A stretch of DNA of 64,000 nt from Candidatus Hydrogenisulfobacillus filiaventi (lineage in GTDB: Bacteria > Bacillota > Sulfobacillia > Sulfobacillales > R501), in the NCBI GenBank assembly GCA_902809825.1, contig LR778114.1:744001-808000 (forward strand), given 5' to 3'. Numbering within the stretch: position 1 is the first letter of the stretch; the number at the start of each line of letters is the position of its first letter. Position numbers and translations under genes: made by a program. This document shows, piece by piece, positions 43,514 to 51,895 of this stretch. The notes under the pieces are model-generated. The model ran no database searches, had not been told where the DNA came from, and saw only the letters and a program-made list of their open reading frames with translations.

Positions 43514-44488
43514 GTGAGCGGGAAACCGGCGGTAGCGGTGGTGACGGGCGGCTTGGGCTACATCGGGCAGACCCTGGCCGCGGCCTTGCAGGCGCAGGGG
43601 ATGCCGGTGGTGGCGGTGGACCGGCGGGCGGTTCCCGCGCAGGTGGCGGGGCTGGAGGTATGGCGGGGCCGGGTGGGCGACGCCGGCCTCTGGCAGGCCC
43701 TGGCCGCCCGCTACCGGCTGCGGGTGGTCTACCATTGCGCCGGGCTCATCTCGGTGGCGGAATCGGTGGCGGAGCCTGGCCCCTATTTCCGGGAGAATGT
43801 CAGCGAGGGGCTGGCCATGCTGGAGGCGCTGCGGGGGCTGGGACCGGTGCCGGTGGTCTTCTCGTCGTCGGCGGCGGTCTATGGGGTGCCGGCTGCGGTC
43901 CCCATCCCCGAGGAGGCGCCGCTGGCGCCGGTCAATCCCTACGGGGTGACCAAGCGGGTGTTCGAGGAGGCCCTGGCCGCGTACGGCCGGGCCTACGGGC
44001 TGCCGTGGGTGGCGCTGCGGTACTTCAATGCCGCCGGCACCGCCTACGGGGTGCGGGAGCGGCATGAACCCGAGACCCACGTCATCCCCCGCATGGCAGC
44101 CGCCCTCCAGGGCGGGGAGGCGCCGGTGGTGTTCGGGACCGATTATCCCACCCCGGACGGCAGCGCGGTGCGGGATTACATCCACGTGGCCGACCTGGTG
44201 GACGCCCACCTCAAGGCGGCCGCCTACCTGGAGGCGGGGGGACCCTCCCTGGCCCTCAACCTCGGCTCCGGGCGCGGCACTTCCGTGCTGGAACTGGCGG
44301 CGGCCCTCATCCGGGTCAGCGGCCGGGCGGCGGAACCCCGCCGCGCGCCCCGCCGCCCCGGCGATCCTCCGGCGCTGGTGGCGGCCATCGGCCGCGCGCG
44401 GCAGGTCCTGGCCTGGGAACCGGTGCGCTCCGCCGACCTCGAGGGCTTGCTGGCCGAAGTCTGGGCAGACGTGAGCGCCCGCGCCTGA
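43514..44488 (+). CDS. galE: UDP-glucose 4-epimerase family protein
   Basis: 324 residues; GTG after GGCAGGGGAGG. Extended short-chain dehydrogenase: NAD-binding VTGGLGYIGQTLA, Ser in VFSSSAAVYG, and the catalytic Tyr-Lys in NPYGVTKRVFEE. Substrate loop RYFNAAGTAYG and DYIHVADLVDAHLKA are GalE-specific. Interconverts UDP-glucose and UDP-galactose; it could supply the glycosyltransferase at 35082, though not linked to it. Confidence 0.88.
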   Translation: MSGKPAVAVVTGGLGYIGQTLAAALQAQGMPVVAVDRRAVPAQVAGLEVWRGRVGDAGLWQALAARYRLRVVYHCAGLISVAESVAEPGPYFRENVSEGLAMLEALRGLGPVPVVFSSSAAVYGVPAAVPIPEEAPLAPVNPYGVTKRVFEEALAAYGRAYGLPWVALRYFNAAGTAYGVRERHEPETHVIPRMAAALQGGEAPVVFGTDYPTPDGSAVRDYIHVADLVDAHLKAAAYLEAGGPSLALNLGSGRGTSVLELAAALIRVSGRAAEPRRAPRRPGDPPALVAAIGRARQVLAWEPVRSADLEGLLAEVWADVSARA

Positions 44489-44545
44489 GGAGCCCATCCC
44501 AGCCGTCGTTCCATTTCTTGCAGGATTGCCATTTGTGAATATTGC

Positions 44546-44574
44546 TTGACGATAGGGACGAGCCCCATTACAAT
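44546..44574 (+). promoter_or_regulatory. promoter of the LacI-rbs operon
   Basis: TTGACG (44546-44551), exactly 17 bp, TACAAT (44569-44574). Five of six matches in both hexamers. Predicted start near 44581. Confidence 0.8.
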
Positions 44575-44579
44575 AGCCC

Positions 44580-44593
44580 TGGAAACGTTTCCA
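44580..44593. promoter_or_regulatory. LacI-family operator TGGAAACGTTTCCA
   Basis: A perfect 14-bp palindrome with the central CG typical of LacI/PurR/CcpA/RbsR operators. It sits over the predicted transcription start, 26 bp before the first possible start of the LacI gene, so the regulator very likely represses its own operon. Confidence 0.85.
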
Positions 44594-44618
44594 CTCCCCC
44601 GTAGGGATGGTGAGGCGG

Positions 44619-45605
44619 ATGGCGACCATCAAGGATGTGGCCCGCAAGGCCGGGGTCGGGGTCGGCACCGTGAGCCGGGTGCTGAACGGGACCGGCCCGG
44701 TCAGCCCCGAGACCCGGCGGGCGGTGCTGGCAGCGGTGGAGGCCCTGGGCTATATGCCCAGCACCACCGCCCGGGCCATGGTCACCAAACGCACCCAAAC
44801 TGTGGGGGTGCTGTTGCCGGACATTCAGAATCCCTTCTTCCCGATGGTGGCGCGGGGGGTGGAGGACGCCTGCCGGCAGGCGGGCTACACCGTCATCCTG
44901 CTCAGTACCGACTGGGACCGCGAGCGGGAGCTGTCGGCGGCCGCGCTCCTGCGCCGCCAGGGGGCGGACGGGGCGGTGCTGGTTTCGGTAGGGGACGCGG
45001 CCGGGGTGCACGCCATCCTGGGGGCGCGGGGGGCGCCGGTGGTGGTGGTGGACCGCGCCGCCCCTGGCCTAGCGGTCTCCCAGCTTTCGGTGGACCACTA
45101 CCGGGGTGAGTACGAGGCGGTGCGCTGGGTGCGGTCCCGCGGCCACCGCCGGGTGGGCTTCCTGGCCGGGCCGGCGGGGGTAGACTCCGCCGAGCTGCGC
45201 CTGCAGGCCTTTCTGGATGCCATGGAATGGGACCCGGCCGACCCCGGGCTGCCGGTGGCCCGGGCCGGGTACGGCTTTGAGGGGGGGCAACGGGCGGCGG
45301 CGGAGCTGCTGGACCGCTTTCCCGACCTCACCTGCCTGGTGGCGGCCAACGACCTTTCCGCCCTGGGGGCCTTGAGCTGGCTGGCGCGGCAGGGGCGGCG
45401 GGTGCCGGATGACATCGGGGTGGTGGGCTTCGACGACATCCTGCTGGCCTCCCTGGTGCATCCCGCGCTGACCACCGTGCGCCAGCCGGCCTATGCCATG
45501 GGATATCGGGCGGCCGAGCTGCTGTTGCAGGCCCTGAAGGACCCCGGCCGGGGGCCGGTTCAGGAGACCCTGCGCCCGGAACTGGTGATCCGGGATTCGT
45601 GCTGA
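44619..45605 (+). CDS. rbsR: LacI-family regulator (RbsR-like)
   Basis: 328 residues from ATG 44619; ATG 44607 is in frame. HTH with hinge: ATIKDVARKAGVGVGTVSRVLNG. Periplasmic-binding-like sensor domain from about 60 (VGVLLPDIQNPFFPMVARGVEDA) with GHRRVGFLAG and VVGFDDILLASLVHPALTTVRQ. It is the first gene of the ribose-type transport operon, with a matching operator at the promoter. The effector is probably ribose or a related sugar. Confidence 0.88.
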   Translation: MATIKDVARKAGVGVGTVSRVLNGTGPVSPETRRAVLAAVEALGYMPSTTARAMVTKRTQTVGVLLPDIQNPFFPMVARGVEDACRQAGYTVILLSTDWDRERELSAAALLRRQGADGAVLVSVGDAAGVHAILGARGAPVVVVDRAAPGLAVSQLSVDHYRGEYEAVRWVRSRGHRRVGFLAGPAGVDSAELRLQAFLDAMEWDPADPGLPVARAGYGFEGGQRAAAELLDRFPDLTCLVAANDLSALGALSWLARQGRRVPDDIGVVGFDDILLASLVHPALTTVRQPAYAMGYRAAELLLQALKDPGRGPVQETLRPELVIRDSC

Positions 45606-45628
45606 GGAAACAGGGGAGGACGGACACG

Positions 45629-46648
45629 ATGAAGCGCAAGCAGGCGGCGGGCGTGGCCCTGGCCGCGGGACTGGCGATGGCGGCGGCGGGTTGCGGCAGC
45701 GCGGCCCCCCAGGCCTCCTCCACCCCGACCATCGGGGTGTCGATTTCCGGATTGGGCATTCCCTACTTCGTGGCCACGGCCGACGGCGTTAAGGACGCGG
45801 CCCGGGCCGATCACGTGAAGCTGGTGCTGGACAATGCCAATAACAGTGCCTCTCAGCAGTTGAAGCAGGTGCAGGACCTCATCGATCAGCACGTGAGCGC
45901 GCTGGTTATCAACCCGGTCGACTCGGGTGCCATCGTTCCCGCCATCCTGGACGCCGACCGCGCCCACATCCCGGTGGTGCTGCTGGACCGCGGCGCGGAT
46001 GGAGGCAAGTACTACACCCTGGTGGAGTCCAACGACGTGGCCATGGGCAAGGCGGCGGCGCAGGCCATCGTGCAGGACCTCACCCGGCGGTTCGGGGCGC
46101 CCAAGGGCAACGTGGTGGAAATCCAGGGCCCGCTGTCCACCTCGGCCGGTCTCGGCCGGCACCAGGGGTTCATGGACGTGATGGCCCAGTATCCCCACAT
46201 CCACGTCGTGGCCCAGGCGGACGGCGACTTCAGCATCAATGGTGGCTTCCAGGCCATGTCCAACATCCTGCAGGCGCATCCCGCTCGCAGCGGACCGGAC
46301 GCCATCGACGCCATCTTCGCCGCCAATGACCAGTCGGCGGTGGGGGCAGCCAAGGCCTTGAAGGACGCCGGCCGCATGGTTCCGCCCTCCTCGCCGGAGC
46401 ACGTGTTCATCGTGGGCATCGACGGCGGGCCCACCGGCATCGCCGCCTTAAAGGCGGGTGAGATGGACACCATCATCGGCCAGCACCCCATCACCATGGC
46501 CGAGGAGGCCGTGCACTACGCCCTGGCGGCCCTGCATCACCGGCCGTCGCCGGGCCCGGTGGTCTACTGGCCCCACGTGACCATCACGCCCCAGAATGTG
46601 GGCTCGGTCCAGATCTGGGGCAAGCGTATGAGCACCAGCGGCTCCTGA
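45629..46648 (+). CDS. rbsB: sugar ABC transporter substrate-binding lipoprotein (RbsB-like)
   Basis: 339 residues; ATG after GGGGAGGACGG. Signal peptide with a lipobox-like AAAGC (Cys about 20). Type I periplasmic-binding fold: GVSISGLGIPYFVATADGVKDAA, QLKQVQDLIDQHVSALVINP, DAIFAANDQSAVGAAKAL, IGQHPITMAEEAVHYALAAL. Matches ribose/autoinducer-2-type binders. Captures substrate outside the membrane for RbsA/RbsC. Confidence 0.9.
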   Translation: MKRKQAAGVALAAGLAMAAAGCGSAAPQASSTPTIGVSISGLGIPYFVATADGVKDAARADHVKLVLDNANNSASQQLKQVQDLIDQHVSALVINPVDSGAIVPAILDADRAHIPVVLLDRGADGGKYYTLVESNDVAMGKAAAQAIVQDLTRRFGAPKGNVVEIQGPLSTSAGLGRHQGFMDVMAQYPHIHVVAQADGDFSINGGFQAMSNILQAHPARSGPDAIDAIFAANDQSAVGAAKALKDAGRMVPPSSPEHVFIVGIDGGPTGIAALKAGEMDTIIGQHPITMAEEAVHYALAALHHRPSPGPVVYWPHVTITPQNVGSVQIWGKRMSTSGS

Positions 46649-46679
46649 ACCGGCTGGGGCAGGGGAGGAGGCAGCGGGG

Positions 46680-48206
46680 ATGGCGAAGGCCGCGCTGGTG
46701 GAACTCTGCGGCATTCATAAGCGCTACCCAGGCATCCAGGCCCTGGCGGACGTGAGCCTGGCGGCGCCGACGGGGCAGGTGCTGGCCTTGTGCGGGGAGA
46801 ACGGGGCCGGCAAGAGCACCCTGATCCGTATCCTGGCGGGGTCGGAGCGCCCGGATAAGGGCTGCATCCGCCTGGAGGGCCGTGAGCGCCACTGGGCCTC
46901 GCCGCGGGAGGCGCGCGAGGCCGGCATCGCCGCCATCTACCAGGAGTTGAGCCTGGTGCCCACCCTGGGGGTGCGGGACAACCTGGCCCTGGGGGTGTGG
47001 CCCCACGGCCGCGCCGGGCAGGTGCAGCAGCGGGCGCTGGACCGCCTGGTGGAGGCCGGACTGGCCCAGGTGGGCCTGAGCCCCGCGGACCTCGACCTGG
47101 AGGCGCCGGTGGGGCGGCTCAACATGGGGCTACAGCAGCTGCTGGAGATCGCCAAGGCCCTGCTGCTGCAGGCCAAGGTGGTAATCATGGACGAACCTAC
47201 CTCCTCCCTGACGCCCTCCGAGACCGAACGCCTGTTCGCCCGCATCCGGGACCTGAAGGCGCGGGGGCTGCTGGTGCTGTATGTCTCCCATCGCCTGGAG
47301 GAGGTGTTCGCGGTGGCCGACCGGGCGGCGGTGCTGCGCGACGGCCGCCTGGTGGATGACCGCCCCATCGGGGACTGGGAGATGGGCGAGCTGGTGCGGG
47401 CCATGGTGGACCGTCCCTTCGTCACCGTGGGCAGCCAGCCGCCGCCGGCGGCGGACGCGCCGGTGGCGCTGGAGCTGGAGGACGTGGTCACCGCCGCCGG
47501 GGTCGAGGTGCCCGCCTTGCGGGTGCATGCGGGCGAGATCCTGGGGGTGGCGGGTCTGGTGGGATCCGGCCGCAGCGAGCTGCTGGCGGCGGTGGCGGGG
47601 GCGGACCGCGTGGTCCACGGCCATCTGCGCTGGGAGGGCCGGGAACGGCGCTGGCGCAATCCCCGCGAGGCCGCCCGCGCCGGGGTGGTGCTGCTGCCGG
47701 AGGACCGCAAGAGCCAGGGACTCATCCTGCCCGACAGCGTAGAGGAGAACATCTGGCTGGGCCTGCTGGACGCCTTCCGCCGGGCCGCGGGCTGGTTCGA
47801 CCGCGCCGGGGCACACCGCCGGGCGCGGGAGCTGGTGGAACCCCTGGGGTTGCCGGCGGAGCGGCTGCCGGTCCCCGCCCGCAACCTTAGCGGCGGCAAC
47901 CAGCAGAAGGTGGTGCTGGCCCGGGCCCTGGGCCGCAATCCCCGCCTGCTGCTGATGGACGAGCCCACCCGCGGGGTGGACGTCGGGGCCAAGGACGAAC
48001 TGTACCGGCTGATCTTTGCCCTGCGGGAGCGGGGGCTGGCCATCCTGCTGGCCTCCTCGGAACTGCCCGAGCTCCTGCGGGTGGCCGACCGCATCGCGGT
48101 CATGCACGACCGGCGGCTGGTGGCGGTGCTGGACCGCCGCAGCACCGGCGCGGAGGAGGTACTGGCGTATGCTACCGGTGTCGCCCATGCCCGGCCCGCA
48201 TCCTGA
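46680..48206 (+). CDS. rbsA: sugar ABC transporter ATPase with two cassettes (RbsA-like)
   Basis: 508 residues with duplicated nucleotide-binding domains. First: Walker A GENGAGKSTLIRILAG, Walker B VVIMDEPTSSL. Second (from about 262): degenerate Walker A VGSGRSELLAAVAG, then NLSGGNQQKVVLARAL and LLLMDEPTRGVDVG. This layout is diagnostic of the CUT2 family (RbsA, MglA, XylG). ATG after GGGGAGGAGGCAG. Confidence 0.93.
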   Translation: MAKAALVELCGIHKRYPGIQALADVSLAAPTGQVLALCGENGAGKSTLIRILAGSERPDKGCIRLEGRERHWASPREAREAGIAAIYQELSLVPTLGVRDNLALGVWPHGRAGQVQQRALDRLVEAGLAQVGLSPADLDLEAPVGRLNMGLQQLLEIAKALLLQAKVVIMDEPTSSLTPSETERLFARIRDLKARGLLVLYVSHRLEEVFAVADRAAVLRDGRLVDDRPIGDWEMGELVRAMVDRPFVTVGSQPPPAADAPVALELEDVVTAAGVEVPALRVHAGEILGVAGLVGSGRSELLAAVAGADRVVHGHLRWEGRERRWRNPREAARAGVVLLPEDRKSQGLILPDSVEENIWLGLLDAFRRAAGWFDRAGAHRRARELVEPLGLPAERLPVPARNLSGGNQQKVVLARALGRNPRLLLMDEPTRGVDVGAKDELYRLIFALRERGLAILLASSELPELLRVADRIAVMHDRRLVAVLDRRSTGAEEVLAYATGVAHARPAS

Positions 48207-49182
48207 GGGGGAGGACCGCCCCCGGGCGGCCGCGGGCTGGTGGCGGAAAAGCGGCCGCCTGTTGGGCCAGGCGCCCATCCTGGTGGGGTTTCTGGCCCTG
48301 GTGGTGGCACTCTCGTTCCTGTCCCCGTACTTTTTGACGGTCAGCAACTGGCTGCAGCTCATCATGCAGACCAGCATGATGGCGCTGGTGGCTATGGGGG
48401 AGACGGTGGTCATCCTCACCGGCGGCATCGACCTGTCCTCCGGGCCTACGGTGGGGCTGGCGGGGATGATCGGGGCCGGCCTGCTGCTGCGCGCTCACAC
48501 GGGGGCTCCAGTGGCGTTAGTCGCCTCCCTGGCGGTGGGGCTCCTGATGGGGCTGGTGAACGGGCTCAGTGTCACCCGGCTGAAGATGGCGCCCTTCATC
48601 GTCACCCTGGCCACCGGTTCCATGGCCTCCGGCCTGACCCTGGCCTATTCCCGTGGCAACACCCTGGCGCCGGTGCTGGGGCCCTATGCCTATCTGGGCG
48701 GCGGCACCCTGGCCGGCATCCCGGTGCCGGTGCTGCTGACCCTGGCGGTATTCGCCGGGTTGGGCTGGGTCCTGGCCCGCACGGTGTGGGGCCGGCAGGT
48801 CTATGCTGTGGGCGGCAACCGCACCGCCGCCTACCTGGCCGGCATTGACGTCCAGCGGACCGAGCTGTCGGTCTATGTGCTGGCCGGCCTGCTCTATGCG
48901 GTGGCGGGCATCGTGGAAACCGGGATGCTGGGGGCGGCCACCGCCAGTGCCGGGCAGAACCTGGTCCTCACCCCCATCGCGGCGGTGGTGATCGGCGGGG
49001 TCTCCCTCTTTGGCGGGCTGGGCAGCTTGTGGGGCACCTTCCTGGGTGCCATCACCCTGGGGGTGCTGACCAACGGCCTTGACCTGCTCAACGTTTCCCC
49101 CTTCTATGCGCAGGTGGTCTATGGGCTGGTCGTCTTCCTGGCGGTGCTGATGGACGTGACCAACCGCAAGCGCCAGCTGTGA
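48169..49182 (+). CDS. rbsC: sugar ABC transporter permease (RbsC-like)
   Basis: 337 residues. The ATG at 48169, 9 nt after GGAGGAGG inside rbsA, gives a 38-nt overlap and coupled translation. About ten helices; CUT2 permease motifs GETVVILTGGIDLSSGPTVG, MAPFIVTLATGSMASGL, GGNRTAAYLAGI and VVIGGVSLFGGLGSLWGT. Forms the channel with RbsA and receives sugar from RbsB. Confidence 0.93.
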   Translation: MLPVSPMPGPHPEGEDRPRAAAGWWRKSGRLLGQAPILVGFLALVVALSFLSPYFLTVSNWLQLIMQTSMMALVAMGETVVILTGGIDLSSGPTVGLAGMIGAGLLLRAHTGAPVALVASLAVGLLMGLVNGLSVTRLKMAPFIVTLATGSMASGLTLAYSRGNTLAPVLGPYAYLGGGTLAGIPVPVLLTLAVFAGLGWVLARTVWGRQVYAVGGNRTAAYLAGIDVQRTELSVYVLAGLLYAVAGIVETGMLGAATASAGQNLVLTPIAAVVIGGVSLFGGLGSLWGTFLGAITLGVLTNGLDLLNVSPFYAQVVYGLVVFLAVLMDVTNRKRQL

Positions 49183-49196
49183 AGGGAGGGACGGGC

Positions 49197-49598
49197 ATGT
49201 TGCGCACCGGGATTCTGCATCCGGAATTGGGGGCGTGGCTGGCCCGCCTCGGCCATCACGACCGCCTCCTCATCAGCGACGCCGGTTATCCCATGGTGCC
49301 GGGCGCCGCCCGCATCGACCTCGGGTTTGCCCCCGGCCGGCCCGGCCTGCTGGAGGTGGTGGAGGCGGTCGTGGCGGTCCTGCCCCTGGAGCGGGTGTGG
49401 GTGGCGGCCGAACTGCCGGAGCAGCAGCCCGGCTTCTTCCGCCACCTGGAGGCCCTTCTGCCCGCGGGGGTGCCGGTGGAGCGGCTGGCGGACCACGAGA
49501 CCTTTAAGGCCACCGCGGCCGGGGTCCCCCTCATGGTCCGGACGGGGGAGTTCACCCCCTTCGCCAACTGCCTGCTGGAGTGCGGGGTGGGATTCTAA
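49197..49598 (+). CDS. rbsD: D-ribose pyranase
   Basis: 133 residues; ATG after GAAGGGAGGGACG. RbsD interconverts pyranose and furanose forms of ribose. The family start ILHPELGAWLARLGHHDRLLISDAGYP has the catalytic His; DHETFK and TGEFTPFANCLLECGVGF close the fold. Its presence argues the operon handles ribose. No ribokinase gene is in the window. The last 13 codons are inside a tandem duplication. Confidence 0.92.
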   Translation: MLRTGILHPELGAWLARLGHHDRLLISDAGYPMVPGAARIDLGFAPGRPGLLEVVEAVVAVLPLERVWVAAELPEQQPGFFRHLEALLPAGVPVERLADHETFKATAAGVPLMVRTGEFTPFANCLLECGVGF

Positions 49599-49623
49599 AG
49601 CCGGCAGCAGGATGGCCGGTTGG

Positions 49624-49647
49624 GCCCCGGGGCCAGCGCCCCGGGGC
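49624..49647 (+). terminator. rbs operon terminator, copy 1
   Basis: GCCCCGGGGC (49624-49633), loop CAGC, GCCCCGGGGC (49638-49647), then TCTGCTCTTCT. It lies 26 bp after the rbsD stop. Confidence 0.75.
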
Positions 49648-49733
49648 TCTGCTCTTCTATGCCCGCGTGCCTCCGGCCGCGGCTTGCGGCACGGTGATCC
49701 CGCTGCGGCTGCCGGGCTGCCGGGGTTGGCGCC

Positions 49734-49762
49734 TTGACAGGGAGCCGATCCCGCCGGATAAT
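49734..49762 (+). promoter_or_regulatory. duplicated promoter, copy 1
   Basis: TTGACA (49734-49739), 17 bp, GATAAT (49757-49762). A transcript from here would first cross the second terminator copy at 49828-49851. Confidence 0.7.
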
Positions 49763-49827
49763 CTTCGCCAACTGCCTGCTGGAGTGCGGGGTGGGATTCT
49801 AAAGCCGGCAGCAGGATGGCCGGTTGG

Positions 49828-49851
49828 GCCCCGGGGCCAGCGCCCCGGGGC
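49828..49851 (+). terminator. rbs operon terminator, copy 2
   Basis: Exact second copy of the 10-bp G/C stem and T-rich tail, created by the 204-bp duplication. It would end transcripts from the copy-1 promoter. Confidence 0.72.
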
Positions 49852-49937
49852 TCTGCTCTTCTATGCCCGCGTGCCTCCGGCCGCGGCTTGCGGCACGGTG
49901 ATCCCGCTGCGGCTGCCGGGCTGCCGGGGTTGGCGCC

Positions 49938-49966
49938 TTGACAGGGAGCCGATCCCGCCGGATAAT
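49938..49966 (+). promoter_or_regulatory. promoter of the MarR/efflux operon (copy 2)
   Basis: TTGACA (49938-49943), 17 bp, GATAAT (49961-49966). Perfect -35 and five-of-six -10. Predicted start near 49973, directly over the ATACTT/AAGTAT dyad. Confidence 0.82.
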
Positions 49967-49977
49967 TAGCGGCGTGT

Positions 49978-49998
49978 ATACTTAGAGTCACGAAGTAT
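49978..49998. promoter_or_regulatory. ATACTT-N9-AAGTAT dyad, candidate MarR operator
   Basis: An exact 6-bp inverted repeat just after the predicted transcription start of the operon whose first gene is MarR. Spacing and position suit autorepression. Confidence 0.6.
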
Positions 49999-50016
49999 TC
50001 GGGAGGCGAAGGACAG

Positions 50017-50490
50017 ACGGAGGAGCAGGATCGGGGCCAGATCATCGAGGCCATTGAGGCCCTGCTGGTGCGGCTGGGGCGCCGCCTGCGCTGGGCCTTT
50101 CCCGACGAGGGTCTGACCATGGCCCAATTTGCGCTTCTCAAGCTGGTGGACGCGCATGGTCCCCTGACCATGGGCGAACTGGCCGACCAGCTGGGCGTTT
50201 CCCTGGCCACCGCCACCGGCCTGGTCGACCGCCTGACCGCCGCCAACCTCCTGACCCGGGAACGGGCGGAACGGGACCGGCGGGTGGTGGTGGTGCGCCT
50301 GAGCGAAAGCGGGCAGGCGCGCATGGCCCAGGCCCAGGCCCGGCGCCGGGCGTACATGGCCAGCGCCCTTCGGCACCTCGGGACCGGGGACCTGGAAATC
50401 TTTCTGCGCCTTCTGACCCAGATTACCGAGGGTGTGGAGCGGGACGGCCACGGTGCCGGGGAGGCCCCGCATCCCGGGAAGGAGGGTTAG
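50017..50490 (+). CDS. MarR-family regulator (canonical start only at GTG 50068)
   Basis: The winged-helix core is clear: LTMAQFALLKLVDAHGPLTMGELADQLGVSLATATGLVDRL, with the wing RERAERDRRVVVVRL. From the GTG at 50068 the protein is 140 residues but has no good ribosome binding site. The frame is open upstream and reads as a normal MarR first helix (EEQDRGQIIEAIEALLVRLG) from ACG 50017, which lies 10 nt after GGGAGG. An ATG-to-ACG change or use of ACG/other rare start are possible. The coordinates given follow the longer reading. It probably represses the efflux genes behind it. Confidence 0.78.
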   Translation, partial: TEEQDRGQIIEAIEALLVRLGRRLRWAFPDEGLTMAQFALLKLVDAHGPLTMGELADQLGVSLATATGLVDRLTAANLLTRERAERDRRVVVVRLSESGQARMAQAQARRRAYMASALRHLGTGDLEIFLRLLTQITEGVERDGHGAGEAPHPGKEG

Positions 50491-50492
50491 CC

Positions 50493-51242
50493 ATGGGCTG
50501 GCTATGGGCCGGCATGTTGGAAGGCGTAGCCGGGATTGTCGTGGGCGTGGTGCTGTGGACGGCCCTGCCCACCAACGTGCAGCCGGTGGGACTGGTAGCG
50601 GCCCTGGCCGGGGTGGTCGCCATGCTCGCCACCTTGGCCTGGGGCCGGCCGGAGCCCCGGGAGGCCGGAGAGGAACCGGCGCCCGAGCCGGGGCCGGCAG
50701 GGGAGCCGCTGGTGCCGCCGCGGGTGGCGCTGGCGGCCGCAGGGTCGGAGTGGCCGGAGCTGCCGGACGGCGCCTGGACGGTGCCCGCCGCGGATGTGGA
50801 CGGGGCCAGCATCATGGGCCGCGAGCAGGCCATCGCGCGCGCCCGCTGGCAGGCCCGCGCCGCCGACTGGCGGGATCGGGCCCGGCGGGTTGACCCGGGG
50901 GATCCTCGGGGGGCGGCGGAGGTCCGTATCCTGACCCAGGGCTTCGGGGCCCTGGCCCAGGGCAAGGCCCCGGAGCCGGCGGTGCGGCAGGCTGCGGGCC
51001 TGTCGCCCGAGGAGGCTGCCGCCTGGCGGGCGGAGCTGGACGATGAGGCGGCGCGGCTGGAGGAGGAGTGGCGGCGGGTGACCAGCGCCCGTGCCTCCGC
51101 CGCCGGCGCGGCGGAGGCGTGGCGGGCCTGGCGCCGGGCCCGCGAACTGGCCGACCGCCTGGAGGAGATTACCCTGATCCGGACCGCCCTGGAGACCGCG
51201 GCGCCGGTAGGGCCCGCCCGGCCGGAGGAGGGAAAGGCGTGA
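50493..51242 (+). CDS. membrane-anchored coiled-coil protein in efflux operon
   Basis: 249 residues; ATG after GGAAGGAGG. Two N-terminal helices (MLEGVAGIVVGVVLWTAL and VGLVAALAGVVAMLATLAW), a Pro/Glu linker, then a long Glu/Arg/Ala-rich helical part (AAAWRAELDDEAARLEEEWRRV to the end) likely to coil. No known family. GTGA overlap with the following HlyD-like gene. It may supply the helical hairpin that the short HlyD-like proteins here lack. Confidence 0.7.
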   Translation: MGWLWAGMLEGVAGIVVGVVLWTALPTNVQPVGLVAALAGVVAMLATLAWGRPEPREAGEEPAPEPGPAGEPLVPPRVALAAAGSEWPELPDGAWTVPAADVDGASIMGREQAIARARWQARAADWRDRARRVDPGDPRGAAEVRILTQGFGALAQGKAPEPAVRQAAGLSPEEAAAWRAELDDEAARLEEEWRRVTSARASAAGAAEAWRAWRRARELADRLEEITLIRTALETAAPVGPARPEEGKA

Positions 51243-51865
51243 AGCGAGGCTGGTTTATCGGGACCGCCATCGTCGGGGTGCTCACCCTGGGCGGGGTGGC
51301 GGCCGGCTACGCCTACGCCCGTCAGCACTGGGTGAGCACCGATTACGCCCGATTTGTCGCGCCGACCGCCTGGGTCTCCGCGCCCGCCACGGGCACGTTG
51401 GGCCAGGTGCGGGTCAGTCCCGGGGAGGCAGTCCAGCCGGGCACCGTGGTCACCACCGTGCACACGGCGACCGGAACCCGGGTGGCGGTGACGGCCGGTG
51501 CGGCGGGCCGGATCGCCAGCCTGGCGGTCCACCGCGGGGACCCGGTCACAGCGGGCCAGCCGCTGATGGCGGTGGTAGATGTCAGCCAGGGCCAGGTGCT
51601 GGCCGAAATTCCCGGCAGCGATGCCGGAAAGGTGGGCGTGGGCTACACCGCCCACTGCCGCTTTACGGCCGACCCCGGGATTTCGGTGGCCGGTACCGTG
51701 GACGCCATCGGGGGCGCGGCGCTGGCGTGGCCGGCACCGCCCTCCAGTGGCGCCTATGTGCGGCAGACGCAGTGGATTCCGGTGCGCATCCGCCTCGAGG
51801 GCGTGCGCGGTTCGGGAGTGCCCCTGATTGCGGGGGAAAGTGTCAGTGTCCGCATCGACCGGTGA
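51239..51865 (+). CDS. short HlyD/EmrA-like membrane fusion protein
   Basis: 208 residues from GTG 51239, overlapping the upstream stop. One N-terminal helix (WFIGTAIVGVLTLGGVAAGYAY), then lipoyl-like half-motifs: APATGTLGQVRVSPGEAVQPGTVV and AGAAGRIASLAVHRGDPVTAGQPLM, and a beta-barrel segment. The coiled-coil hairpin between the lipoyl halves is absent. Works with the DHA2 transporter that follows. Confidence 0.78.
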   Translation: MKRGWFIGTAIVGVLTLGGVAAGYAYARQHWVSTDYARFVAPTAWVSAPATGTLGQVRVSPGEAVQPGTVVTTVHTATGTRVAVTAGAAGRIASLAVHRGDPVTAGQPLMAVVDVSQGQVLAEIPGSDAGKVGVGYTAHCRFTADPGISVAGTVDAIGGAALAWPAPPSSGAYVRQTQWIPVRIRLEGVRGSGVPLIAGESVSVRIDR

Positions 51866-51895
51866 CGGCCGGCGGCCGGAAGGGAGGCCAAGCGT

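Larger units (their letters stand above)
49559..49966. repeat. 204-bp tandem duplication
   Basis: Copy one is 49559-49762 and copy two 49763-49966, directly abutting, and no difference was seen by eye. Each unit holds the last 13 codons and stop of rbsD, a strong terminator, a G/C-rich spacer, and a TTGACA-N17-GATAAT promoter. Unequal recombination or slippage would create it; the lack of divergence implies it is recent, or an assembly artefact. Confidence 0.93.

Noticed and set aside
49763-49801. Second rbsD-like coding fragment
   Set aside because: Only the last 13 codons are repeated, with no start; it is part of the tandem duplication.
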